Shown here one piece after another: positions 37,401-49,664 of a DNA stretch of 64,000 nt; within the stretch, counting starts at the first letter, position 1, and each line of letters begins with the position of its first letter. The notes below the pieces were generated by a model. The model saw only the letters and a program-made list of their open reading frames with translations, was not told where the DNA came from and searched no databases. The DNA is from Phoronis australis (lineage: Eukaryota > Phoronida > Phoronidae): positions 103,590 through 167,589 of the forward strand of contig NMRA01000711.1 of NCBI GenBank assembly GCA_002633005.1. The letters run 5' to 3'. The translations under genes and the position numbers were made by a program.

Positions 37401-40400
37401 TCTAGGTTCTAAAACATGTGAACACAAGGCAGTCTGTACAGGATGAGAAGCTTTTCAGACAGAATCTTCGAAAGTACGATATTAACAATAAAAATCCCTT
37501 CGACAGGCAGCCATGGCCAATTTAGCATCTTACCAGGATACACTTTGAAAAGCATTCATAAAATAGGGTGTTGTTATTGGTACTAAACTGGACAAGAAAA
37601 TGACAAATTACGTAACAGTTTGGTCCATGGTGGGACAACGTATTTCAGGGTTATGCCTCATAGAACAAGTTTCTCGAGAAAAAAGAAAGACCATGCCAAG
37701 CCCACAAGAAAATGTTTTGCGAGTAAATGTAAGACTGCGCTGGCTACAAAGGACTGCAGGAGACTTTTTCGCTACTCCTGCAGCCATCTAAATCCACCTG
37801 ACTTCGACTATACAGTAAAACTAACAGAAGTTATACCTACGGCAGATTACATCAGCTTATGGTAAACTCTGACTTGTCTGAACTTACTGCGCACAAACTG
37901 AAGCAATTGTGTTGTGAAACTCTGTCCAAGCTAAGCAAAAACATGACTTGGGCATGTTCTACTTATCTGAGTGAACATGACTTGGGAATGTCCAACTTAT
38001 CTGAGTGAACATGACTTGGGCATGCCCTACTTATCTGAGTGCTAGTAATTAGCTTTTGACTGCATACAACTGGATCTATGACTACCTACTTATACAACGT
38101 GTCATAATCTTCTGGAGTCTTTGTGTCAGCAACGACGACAATGTTCCAACCCTTAATGGCTGCCAAACTGCGCACATCATCTGTGGGTTTGTTTATGGTC
38201 GTCACGACAATCCACTTATCATTGAACTCGTTGCGAGGTGGTTCATTTATGGGCTGTTGAGGCAACTGAGCTTGGAAGTCTGCAAGAGCTACAAAAGAGG
38301 TCACTACTAGAACTTGCAAGTCTTCAAGAGCTACAACAGCGGTCACTACTAGTGGATGGAAGTTTTCAAAAGGTACAACAACAGAGGTCACTACAAGTAG
38401 TTGGAGTGCTTCAAACGCTAAAACAGAGGTCACCACTTGTCCTTTTCAGTCTTCAACTTCTAGTAACAGAGAGTCATCAAGACTATCAACAACAGGGTTC
38501 GCCATCAGTGCATGATAGTTTTTAGTCTCAAATCCAGTCTCTATTAGCATTATAGTCTGGCATACATCTGCGACAGCTAGTTCCGTACAGGACGGTCAAG
38601 GATAAGGTAATCCTGTGCAGTTAAATCAGCTGAACATAAATGCAGCCATGCATGGCATAACTTTTGTCAATATTCAGATGGTAAACACGGGTTGTGGTCA
38701 CCATGCACTCTGCTCACAATGTCAAGTGAGCATTACACGTCATATTCAAAATACATGTATAAAATTAGTAACAAACTTCAGCTAAATCGCTACTAGTATT
38801 CACCCTCTTTCCCAACTGCGAAAAAAAACATAAGTTAAAACTCCACGACAACTCGCCAAATGAAAACATTTTTCTTGACATTTTTACACAGGGTTAGACT
38901 ACCATCAAGAATCACAAAAGACATCTGAATTGAAAATTTGAGCACACAGTGATCTAATTCTTCACAGGTATCACCAATCAAGCTGAAAATATTACACTGT
39001 TCTAGGAAATCATTAACAAATTGACTCCAAAATCAACATAAACCAAACTATGATATGGCCACAGAACACAACAAGCGACAGCTCTGCCTCTCCATGATAC
39101 CGAAGTAAAATTGAGATTGTTCAGGGCATTTCCATCCATGCAGAATACCCAGTTTGCTATTCAATAACCTGACTGATAGCTTCACGGGGATTACATTTAA
39201 CCAGGTTACCAACAGCCAATCAATATGTGACTCACCCCATCCACATCAGTAATAATATCAGACAATTTAGTGTTGTTCTCATGCGAAAATTGTTGGAAAT
39301 AATCCCGCATATTGATCAGCAATTTTTTACCAGGAAAAATGTTTGCTTTTACACGAATTTTACACCAAATTTTGACATATTAATACTTGGCAAAATTATT
39401 CACAATCAACATGACTTGTCAATTCAATTAAAATTATGACCTTTATCTGTATCATAAAAACACTGGTACTGGCGCATGCATGACTGTGTAGTGTCAGTGT
39501 CTGCCAATAGGGTCGTCCCAGATTACGCAGCAATAGAACTCTTTTGTTATGGAGGCAAGACAACGAATGGCCTCATTTTGGAATGTCTGGCACATTTTCA
39601 CACGTCATGTCTGAAACTGTCATGGTGAGACTGACATGCTACTGGAAAACCCGCTTTCATTTTTCAATTTGTGGTTACAGTATGTGAACACTCTCTACAG
39701 TTGTTATAAGGGTTGTTATGTCCCATTAACTGTTCCTCTCTCACAAACCACTTACATTCCTTCTGTTTGTCACCACCAAGTCCAATGTTGTTCCAAACTC
39801 TCTGAATGAAGTTTTGGCCCTGAAACAAGAGACAGTAGTACTGAGCAAACAGTGCACCAGTTAACTGGACCCAGGCCGTACTGAGCAAACAGTGAGTCAG
39901 TTAGCTGGACCCAGGCTCTACTGAGCATACAGTGAGTCAGCTGGACCCTGTCCATACTCAGCAAACAGTGTAAGTTAGCTGGACCAAGGCTGTACTGAGC
40001 TAACAGAGTGACAGTTAGCTGGACCAAGCTGTGCTGAGCTAACAGAGTGACAGTTAGTTGAAGTCTGGCCGTACTGAGCATACAATGAGTCGGTTAGCTG
40101 GACCAAGCTGTACTGAGCTAACAGAGTGACAGTTAGCTGGACCAAGGTTGAACTAAGCAAACAGCGGGTCAGTTCGCTGGACCCAGGCTGAACTAAGTAA
40201 ACAGTGAGTCAGTTAGCTGGACCCAGGCTGAACTAAGTAAACAGTGAGTCAGTTAGCTGGACCCAGGCTGAACTAAGCAAACAGTGAGTCAGTTAGCTGG
40301 ACCCAGGCTGAACTAAGTAAACAGTGAGTCAGTTAGCTGGACCCAGGCTGAACTAAGCAAACAGTGGGTCAGTTAGCTAGACTCACGCTGTACTGAGCAT

Positions 40401-43400
40401 ACAATACAGTATGTCAGGTAGGTAGATCCAGTCCATTTGAGATATACCCATCAAGCTGCTGACAGGAATTTGATAGCATACTAAAAGAAAGTTAGAACGA
40501 AACTTGCTTAACTTTATATCAATCAAGTGATATTTAATATTTAAAAAAATCTTACCAGAATAAACTAGCAACAACATGAATCATCAACAGTTACTAAATC
40601 CAAACCAATGAGTGATGCAGACTCATGTCTTAAACAAACTAAAATACAAGAGCAACGCAGAGCGTTGAAATGCGCCCACAATTGCACCGTATACGGGTTG
40701 TTTGTTGGTACCATAAAGTGGCCAGTAGAGGGCATATATGTAGTATGCTGTACTTTGCAAAATGGAAAGGGATGGTCATTGTCTCTTCAATAGGCTAGGG
40801 GCAAAATGTGAGTGATCTTCATAATACAAGCACATCCTATACATCAGTTGCTTAAAACACCACAGAAACATAGAATTAAAAACAAATTTACCAACATACG
40901 AGATTAGCACAGCATTAGAATGCCAGAAACAAATTTCTACTTGGAACTTTTCCTTCATAGTCACGAAGAAACACAATGTATACACCTGAAGACCTATGAA
41001 AATACAGAGGTAAATGTAAAATACTTAAATTGCCACTAGAGGCATACCGGTAGTCAGAATCATCCTAAAGTCGTCATCGTCCGTAGTCAACATCACATAA
41101 AAACACTTGCTAAATTTAGTAAAGATCCTGCAAACGGTTTGGGAGATACAGCCATGGGCGCAAAAAAAAACTGCCACTAGGAGGCGCCACAGTAATCAAA
41201 GTCATGGGAAATTCAGCGTCAATTGTCCTCTTCATAGTAAGAACATACATGCCAATTTTCACAATCATACTTATAGCGGTTTGGTTGATAGAGGGGTGGA
41301 CGCCAAAAAACAGACTCAAAAACAGTAAAAATGGCCACTGGGTGTCGCAAACTAGGTCGAATCCATCCGAAAACGGGAGGATAGCTTCATCGCACTAATA
41401 GGTGTCTACATACCAAATTTCATGAAAATCCGTTAAGGACTTGTGAAGATACAGAGGTAAACGTAAAAAAATAAAATTGCCACTAGGGGGCACACTGGTA
41501 GGTGGATCCGTCCAAAAGTCGTCATCTTCCGTTTTTAACATCATATAAATACACTTACACAATTTTGTAACGATCCTGAGAACGGTTTAGGAGATACAGC
41601 CATAGGCGCAAATTAAACAAAACTGCCACTAGGAGGCGCCACAGTAGTCCAACTCGTCAGAAAATCATCGTCAATCGTATTCTACATAGTAAGCGTATAC
41701 ATGCCAATTTTCACAATCATCCTTTGAGCAGTTTGGCTGATAGAGGGGTGGACGCACAAAAACAGACTCAAAAACACTAAAAATGGCCACTAGGTGGCGC
41801 AAACTATGTCGAATCCATCCGAAAACGGAAGGATAGTGTCATCTCACTAATAGGTGCCTACATACCAAATTTCATGAAAATCCGTTCAGGACTTTTGAAG
41901 ATACAAAGGTAAGCGTAAAAAAATAAAATTGCCACTAGGGGGCACGCCTGCAGTCGGATCCGTCCGAAAGTTCGCACATGCCGTCCCATTCATGAATGGA
42001 ACATATGTGCCAAATTTCATGAACGTATGTCAAAGGGTTTTGGAGATAGAGCAGCGGACGCAGGACGCCGCCCGGACGTACGGACGGATGGAGATGACGG
42101 CATAATGCGTCCACATATAAATATGTGGGCGCATAAAAGCTCATTAAATCAAATTGTTCAATCTACATCAACAATAAATGGCTATAGGCAAACCCCAGGC
42201 AGACAACAGGGATAACTTTAGGAGCATGGCCCGCATCATTGGCGCAAAAATAATTTCATTGGCACACTGCGACTGTTTAACTCGGGCTAATAGGCCCATT
42301 AAAATGGAAGAGAAAACGGGCAAAAATTAACATGGCCCATAGGTCCTGCTAATTGGTCCATAGGTCCTGCTAATTGGTCCATAGGTCCTGCTAATTGGTC
42401 CATAGGTCCTGCTAATTGGTCCATAGACTTGAAGCTGTGTGGGTCAAATCAGCCACACACACGTTTCTAAAATGATCAGAGACAATGAAATGTGCGATTT
42501 TGGGACTTTTGTGCTAGAAAATATATTTTAATTACTGCAGAAACCCCTATTTTTAGATACTTCAAAGCTCTAGGTGGTTTGAAGCCCTCAAAAATGTAAT
42601 ACAAAGTTTCAGTAAAATGACAACAGTTGTTGTATTTGAGACTTTTATTAGAAATGTATAAAACACTAAGTGTTGAAAGCACCAATAAACAGGTGTTTTC
42701 GTTTGCACATTTCTATACATCAACGCAGGTGAACTTTAAGGAGACTGAAGGAGTGATCAGAGGCTCTGTGTTATTAAGGGCTAGGGGGCACACAACTGAG
42801 ATATAATGGGTTCAACTCATCATGGTGTGCTATTGATTTCCAGACCCTGCGTGCAATTTTTCCTCAGTATTACAGCCCTTTGTTAACACTAACTTCCTTG
42901 AAAACACGACTAAACTTTTTGTTTGACAGCTTGATACAGAGTCGCTTGTAGTGTCGAAACAAGGAGAATGTTTCGAGACTATGAGCGACTCTGTATCAAG
43001 CTGTCAAACAAATAGTTTAGTCCTGTTTTCAAAGAAGTTTTTATTACATGAAAGCACCACATCTGAGATGAATCTTAAGTCACTTCTCATGACATAGACC
43101 TCAGGTCACATTTTTTAACATATGAAAAAGATTTAAGATTTCATAAAAACAGGGGAAAGGCGACATTTGTTTCCATCATGGGACCTATGAGTGGCCACTT
43201 AAGAAAAAAGGCGAGTGCAATCAGTGGGTGTCCTCCAAGTGTGGGGATTTGCATCAAATGATATCCAATTTCAAAAAAGACAGAAAAAGAAAGACAGGCG
43301 ACTCCATTATCCCTTGCATTAGAGGAGTCCTTGAAGAAATACAGCTTTGCATTGCTTAAAATTGTCTTCTTGAATTTAAAAATCTGAATAAATTTGCAAA

Positions 43401-46400
43401 CTGGAAAATCTGTACATATATAACAAGTTTTCTGGAATTTTGTATAAATATGTAAAGGTGGACAATCCATGTTGCATTTTTTTAAAACTTGGTTACCCCT
43501 TATAAAAGTTTCCTAGCTTGGTCTTCAAAGAATAAGGTACTCCCACTTCCTACACCTATGAAATATTAAGGAGTTATAGTTGGACATTTCAGTTACATTG
43601 TGTTGAACAGTAAAGTATTATGTATTTCCTTAATATCATAAAGTTGTTGACAGTAACATTTAGCTATGTTGTGCAGATGAAATTACAGACTACAGAACCA
43701 GACAACACTTGAGAGCAAACACCTGTTACACCAAAGGGCCACCACATGTTCATAATACAAGGATAGGCACTGCAAATTAATTAATGATCAACATATCAGC
43801 TCTTGGCACAAAACACTAACTAGAACAACCATCATGACTTGAAACTCATACACATCAAACTTGTAGCTGAGAAAGAAGCTTGGCCTCTCCACAGTGTGCA
43901 AGTTGGCACTCAAAGAGCAATACGGATGCATGAAATATACGTGGTACAGCAAAAAAAATCAATGGGCAATAATGGTAAAACATTAAATTCATGAAAACAA
44001 TTACCTTAATACCTCAACAGTGTCATGACATATCAGTGTGTTATTCCCCAGTCATTATAGAACATGATGGCAAATCTGAACACATATTTTGAAATAGCAT
44101 GGTTACGGTCCCTGCACCCCAACTCCTTTTAATGTACAGCACACATCACAAATTTTTGTCTGACAGGTCGGAAATTGGTCGATGACCAGCCGTCTAGCCG
44201 ACAAGCAGTCGACCAACAATGGTCTGCTAGGAGCCATCTGCTGAGTCGCCTCTGCGGTCACCACTTGAGTCGGCAAAGTGGTTGCCTAGAATAGACGACC
44301 AATTCGGACTATGCGTGTCCTCGGTCGGCAATTACCATTTTATGACTTAGCGAGTGAACTTTGGCTGTTCGTTCACCAGTGGCCACTGCGGTCTGGACAT
44401 CAGTTTATCAACTTTTGTTCACCTATTGAAAGGTGGTAAAATCGAATCAACCAGTCCTACAAATATGAATTGCGTGAAATTGCACCAACGTAAACTTTAT
44501 GTTGAATTGCTGACGGTGTGGTAAAATTAAACGTTAAATGATGTCATGGAAAAATAATTTCGCACTCTAGAAGTGAAACATTTCATACATTATGCATAAA
44601 AAAGTATCAACAACCAGGGAATTTGAAATGTGTCTGTAAATTTGCATACAGTTCCAGGGCCGTAGGAAGCGGAGGGTGGGGGGAAGCGAGGGGGGCACGG
44701 GGCCCCGCAAAAAAATTTCAGGTGTCTGGCGTGGCAACCCACATAGGCGCGGTGCCGGGGACAGTCAAGAAAATAAAGACTGCGAAAAACGGATAAAAGA
44801 GAAAATTCAAGAGAATATTTAACAAATCTGCATCAGTGCATGGTTTACCTTTTGAGGACCCTGGCCAGGACACTGTCATTACAGTCTTAGCTTTTGCAGC
44901 ACAGATCGTCTAAATGCAAGAGAGAATTTGCAAAGCGAAACTTTTGCAGAGCGTACTAATTTAATGGATGTTTAAATTCAATCTGCCAATTTTGCGAATG
45001 CAAAACTATATTTTTCTAGAGGCCCATCTCTGGCAAGAGATAACAGAGACATCTTTCGCTTTATATTTTTTTCTCCAAACTGTACGTCACTTGAGAAAAA
45101 TTGAAGACCTGACAGATAACATCAATTGCTGCGCATTTCCTGATATTTGAAAATATAGATATTTTTATATTTAGGGGCTTCGCCTTTGAAGGAGACCATT
45201 CATGATATTTCTATTTTGGAGCCTTAGTTGCCAGATGTCATTCAGCGTCAGTTACTACCTAAGGTGGCCAGATCATGCGCTAGAAACATCACCAGACGTT
45301 TTGCTTCTCAAAAAGTGTACCTTGGTGTATTTTCTTTCATTTCTTTTGACATCGCATTCGCTTTACGAAAGATTCACGCACAAATGCCGCGTATAGAGAC
45401 AAATGCGTCCTCACCACGTATTCGCATCTTCCCGTTCAAAATTGTTTATTTTATACAGTTTGTCAATATGTTGTTGACAGAAAATATTTGGTTTTGGAAC
45501 AACGTCAGCAACCAACTGATACATGTACTGTAACTAGAGCAAATTTTACCATCACCGATGCATGAATGCGCAAAGCTAAAATTGGTAGTAGCCTCAACAA
45601 TGGTCATTCCATGTTTGATGTCACTGTCTAAGTTCGTGGAAATCGTAACTGTGATTTTGAAGTTAGAGCCTTCCAAGTCCGTGGGCTTAGGACATAAAGT
45701 TCCGTGTATTTTGTGTCTTTACTGCAAGGGTTAATACAGTGAAAATAAAATCTCCGGAGTAAGAGCTCTTCGGTGCAACAACTCTTTCAATATCCCATCA
45801 TCATAGACGCGTGACAGGAGACCCGTGAGGAATTTTAAAAATGCAAAAAGATGTAGTTCGGCGAAACACAAGCAAAAAACAAGTGTGGGCAAAGACTGTA
45901 AAAAAAGCTGCGTTTACAAAATGACTACGGCGTTGTATTGACTGGGAAGCAGCCAATCTAATGACATTTGTTAACGTCTGAGCCAAAAGATTAAATAAAA
46001 AGAAAACCTTAACGTTTTGTTATCTAAACTTGTTCCATTGTCCTTAATCCAATGTTCAATATTACCACTTGCCTCCAACCTTCGAATTAGAAGCATTAAT
46101 GGGGTCAACGGGCATTTTCTCCCTTTTGACATAGAAAACTTAGCTATTCGAATGCACGGGTCAGTTAGAGAGCACTGATTCAACTCTCACGTCGGCAATT
46201 TGCCTTGCGCTCTAGAGCCTTTCAATGGCGGTCGTGAAGAACAGTAACGCCGTATCTGCATGAACAAACTCAATTTTGCAATCTCAAATTTGTGAGTATT
46301 TAACGTTGCAGGTACCAGAGCTTAAAGGCGAAGGTAACCTTTTTTCATGTCATTTTTAGCAAAGATTAGGTTCGTTGGTTATCCCAGACATATTTTCAAC

Positions 46401-49400
46401 TTAATTACAGCTTTTCGTAATTTAACTAAATATTCTTTCTCTACTCCGGAAGTGACGTTTTGGGAGGCAAGCATTTCCCGCCAATTTCTTTTCATATAGT
46501 CTGACTATGAGAGCTGTCGCATCAGTCATTGATCCACCTCCGTTGTGATAAGTTCTGTCGTCGTTTGCTTTTGTTTACGAGTCAGTCAACATGCCACACT
46601 GTTGCCTTATTTTTGCTAAAAAAGACATGGAAAATGGTTGCCTTCGCCTTTAATCTAAGCATTTTATCGCTGATCTAAAAAACAATTTTGGCGGGGAAAA
46701 ATGGCGGGAAAGTTTCGCGACCTAGCATTCATGAATGTGAGCTGGATTTTGAAAATGCAACCTGGGATCTTGGCCAGGTCGCAAAAAGCAGAATGGCGAT
46801 TTTAATAGCATCGAGCCCTAAACACAAGTCAAATCAGCAGAACTATGCATTGGGCTTGCTGTTTTACAAAATTTGTGGGAATTTGTGAGTCTGGTATTTT
46901 ACTCATAATAAAGCTACACAAAGAGATTTTGTTAAACGTTGGCCATCAGACTTTGTCTGATTTGAATTTGGAATATCAGATTGATTTGACTTAAGTCCTG
47001 ATATTTGCCCGATTCATTTCTGAGAATAGAGTCGACAGAATTCGCTTCCTCTATTGCCAATCAATTTTGGCCAAACTTTGATCATCATATTCCAATGGCA
47101 AATTTTGTCCAGCTGATTTCCAAAATGCCGTGATAAATGTTGAGACCTAGTAGAGAAAAATAACAAAAACTTGGCACATGTAACCATCTCTTCATATGAA
47201 AGTAAAATTATTACCAAAGACAGCGCAATTACAAAATCCTGAAAATCAAACTACTAAAAATCGAAAGACAATAGTATTATATTCACGATTAATTCATAAA
47301 TTCTTATATAAACTATAAATGACTGACATAACTAATCATGTTTGTAAACAATAGAGTCAGATTTGAAAACAGTAGACAATGTGAACAGTTTAGGAAGATG
47401 GAAACGGCGTTTTTGTGCCAAATCATTTTGATAATTTTTCTGAAATTTTAGCCATTTTGAATTAGTGCAATAGAACTATTTCCAAATATTTTTAAAAGAA
47501 ATACGGAAAAATGACTGATATCACTACAAGCTAAGTTGCAAAAAAAAGCAAGACTACGTCAGCAAGACTACGTCAGCAATATTACACTGTGACATTTCTT
47601 TTTTAATGGTGCCCTCGCTTGGTTAATGCATGACTTGTCCCTTTGACAATTGACTTCACCATATGAAAGTTGATCAGCCAGGTTATATGTATGTTACTAA
47701 GACTACTTGATCACTCGTCAACTTACTTGTAGTTTGTTCAACAGATGACACTGTCCATCGGATAGTATTTGTAAAGTTGTCTTGTGAGTTTGGAAAACCA
47801 TGAGTTTTCCTCATTTAATTTGATGAATCACTTGTCCGTTTAGCAAACCACCAATCAATTTTTTAATCTCTGGTCTATTTGAGGGTGTTGTCTATTGTCA
47901 TACTTTTCACTGCCCATCAAACATGGTTCAGTAATCACAGCTTTTGATTGAAGCTTGCGAGTATACCCCACCTAGCAACACCGTTTAAACATGACACATG
48001 ACTTCTGTATATGACCTTGTATGTGTCACACCCCTGTTACCATGGTAGCAGTACACTTCAATCTTGCCAACTTCCTTTTAAAAGTATTTAGGGATTATCA
48101 TTAAAATGGTTTGATCATGGTTGCCTAAAATCTAACATGACTGCCTTTAAGCCTCAAAACCGTTACCTTGGCCATGAAAATACCAGGTACAACGATAAAG
48201 ATACCCAATTCAACTTGGCAACACCCCTAAGTTTCAACAAAGAGTTAATCCAAGCATTCTTGGCCAGGTTGCCTGCTTCTAAACATAAATTTGCCCTCAA
48301 ACCTAAAAGCGCTGATTTGGCCCGACAAAATATCTGGTTACCATGGTGACGGTAGATATTTCACATTGGCAACCCTCAAGTTTCAAGGGAGGGTCACTAT
48401 AAATACTTAAAGCATGGTTTCCTGCTTCTAACATGACCTTGCCATCAAACCTAAAATTGCTGATTTTGGCCAACTGACCATAATTTTATATTACATTGAT
48501 TGGTTCATCCGCTACACAGGAAGGAAGCAATGACTGAACTCTTGAAGTTGATGTGCTGGCGGCACAGGTGTAAAGTAGCAGCTTGCGAACAAGAGCCACA
48601 GATCCAATCCCGATAAAATCTATTAAGTAATCGTATTACTTCACAAAAGCTTTTATACGAACTTAAAATCACATTACCATAGCAGCGGTCTATAGAAAGT
48701 CATGGCTCACCAGGAGAGGACTGAATCACTGTGAAATATCTCATACTTCACAGAAAAATTAAAAAGAATAAAAGGACATTACAAAAGCACTGGTCAATAT
48801 GAATAATTACTGACTCGAGACCCTTTCTATGCAGTAAGCTATTATCAAACTTTCACTGTTAACCGTTGTTAACAGCAAAGTTAAGCACTACCGTTCTCAT
48901 CAACTTAAAGAGTATTTCAGAAAACTAACGCAAGAGAGTTATCGCCAGGTAGCCGAGTATTAGCTGATTTGAACAAAAGCAATATGGCGTTTGGTGAGAA
49001 CTCATTGTGCGTTTGTTCTGGGATTTTATGTAGAATATAAATAGGTAAATAAAACAACAAGAATGGATCAACTGAAATTTTCGGATATAATAACGTCCTT
49101 TGTCAACAGAAACAGAAATAAAGTAAAATCAAACACTATATGACAACTGACATTTAAGATGTGGCGTAATGAATATGATACATTTTTTGCGTAAAAAATT
49201 CAATGATATAATTTAATTTTGAATACAAATAGCATAATTCTTGTCCCAAACTGACAAACTTAACAAATCTTGTATCAGTCATAAATTCTCAATAAACTCA
49301 CCTTTTTCTCTTCTCCAGTTCGTTCACTTGTGTCACCTGCTCCATAATCTGTCACAGGTAAGTCATCAACAGATGGCACCGGAGAAATATTTTTGTTCAT

Positions 49401-49664
49401 TTTGACTGCTGAATTACCAAATTTTTCCTTCTTGCCTTGCAAGCCATTGGCTGAGATCACAAGGGATGGCTTGTCCTCCACTTTCAGATTTTTACGCTTA
49501 GTCATGTGCCGTGCTGGACCCACACTGAACTTGAGTATGATGATCATGACAATCACGATGACAGCCAAAACCAACACATTTCTGTACCTGATGTTCATCA
49601 CAGATTTCATGCTACCTGTAAAAGAACTATCCAATAGGCTCTGTTCACTCTTACAAGCCATCAT
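31416..49664 (-). CDS. STELLO/DUF288-like type II membrane glycosyltransferase, five exons
   Basis: Exons (minus strand): 49302-49664, 39756-39819, 38090-38279, 36869-36992 and 31416-33953. Junctions are GT/AG with matching phases, giving 3279 bp or 1092 residues. Exon 1 has a short cytosolic start, one membrane helix (about residues 29-48, VLVLAVIVIVMIIIL) and a polar stem: a Golgi type II topology. The DUF288 domain spans about 164-770. It opens with KWIVVTTINKPT and NIVVVADTKTPEDY, then GRKNLGYLFAIQ joined across a splice site to RGAKVIYETDDDNHP (residues 256-260 TDDDN, a DxD-type motif). Further on are DIWRSYFTTRLL, VAYSPPSAFQLRSAHSYL and KTWTCDPS, as in STELLO proteins. The C-terminal half has SGYLFMNSGTLFRYWELP. 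Residues from about 780 to 1065 form a Gln/Ser/Gly/Lys repeat-rich tail. Plant STELLO proteins act in the Golgi on cellulose synthase assembly; the animal substrate is unknown. Exon 1 is separated from exon 2 by a 9.5-kb intron. Confidence 0.9.
34182..35699 (+). repeat. ~445-bp tandem array with palindromic tail (copy 1)
   Basis: The phrase AAATTGCCACTAGG and its variants recur at about 34188, 34619, 35068 and 35511, period about 445 bp, each unit also carrying GGTTTAGG..GATACAGCCAT and CACTAGGTGGC..AAACTA blocks. The last unit is cut short and replaced by a unique tail that ends in a 30-bp near-palindrome (35668-35697). The array is in STELLO-like intron 4 (33954-36868). Confidence 0.88.
36433..36539. 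repeat. Inverted repeat, ~42-bp arms
   Basis: AGTCACTTACAG and ATTTTGAGAACCAGTTT on the left are mirrored on the right as AAACTGGTTCTCAAAAT and CTGTAAGTGACTACTGC. The arms differ mainly around GCGGTGCC versus GGTCATGG, and the loop is about 20 bp. It would form a hairpin in STELLO-like intron 4 RNA. Confidence 0.85.
37939..38041 (+). repeat. 34-bp tandem repeat, three copies
   Basis: AACATGACTTGGGCATG followed by CTACTTATCTGAGTG is repeated three times within STELLO-like intron 3 (36993-38089), ending about 50 bp from the exon 3 donor. Confidence 0.88.
38262..38430 (-). repeat. 42-48-bp repeat carrying the exon 3 splice acceptor
   Basis: Read on the minus strand, units of the form GTAGTGACCTCTG..GTAGCTCTTGAAGACTT recur about four times up to and across the exon 3 acceptor. 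The copy at the exon has CTTGCAG|ACTT; the next has CTTGAAGACTT. All units are open in the exon 3 frame and encode a hydrophobic VVTSVV-type module. Confidence 0.8.
39838..40400 (+). repeat. 40-bp minisatellite abutting exon 2 of the STELLO-like gene
   Basis: About fourteen units of GCTGAACTAAGTAAACAGTG plus AGTCAGTTAGCTGGACCCAG. The right-hand half is nearly uniform, the left-hand half diverged. The array begins about 20 bp upstream (in the sense of transcription) of the exon 2 acceptor at 39820, so it occupies the usual branch-point zone. Confidence 0.92.
41023..42137 (+). repeat. ~450-bp tandem array with palindromic tail (copy 2)
   Basis: This is the same family as 34182-35699: AATTGCCACTAG phrases at about 41028, 41476 and 41927, then the same unique tail and a 30-bp near-palindrome at 42105-42134. 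A GCGCCCACA at about 40674 could mark the far left end, complementary to TGTGGGCGC in the tail. It lies in the 9.5-kb STELLO-like intron 1. Confidence 0.88.
42338..42425 (+). repeat. 21-bp tandem repeat, about four copies
   Basis: CCATAGGTCCTGCTAATTGG plus T repeats about four times, the copies identical. It is in STELLO-like intron 1. Confidence 0.92.
42891..43039. repeat. 149-bp near-perfect palindrome
   Basis: The left arm (42891-42961, containing TTTGACAGCTTGATACAGAG and TCGAAACA) and the right arm (mirrored, to 43039) pair over about 70 bp with roughly seven mismatches and a loop of only about 8-10 bases (AAGGAGAAT). It could be a foldback MITE or a hairpin-RNA source. It lies in STELLO-like intron 1. 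Confidence 0.9.
43050..49250. other. Rest of STELLO-like intron 1, no separate gene seen
   Basis: About 6 kb of AT-rich intronic DNA. It contains an element end near 44655 (CAGGGCCGTAGGAAGC then G-rich runs) and the arm related to the NIFK-intron element at 46190-46830. Open frames up to 109 codons (43141-43470, minus; 45228-45533, plus) show no motif or splice support. Confidence 0.5.
46190..46830 (-). mobile_element. Solo arm of the GGTCGC/CTCGAC element family
   Basis: On the minus strand, 46690-46830 starts AGGGCTCGATGCTATT and carries CCAGGTTGCATTTTCAAAAT and related blocks matching 16950-17060. A second block, 46190-46290, matches 17160-17280 (AGTTTGTTCATGCAGATAC, CTGTTCTTCACGA). About 370 bp of unrelated sequence lies between them. 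The opposite end was not found. Confidence 0.6.
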
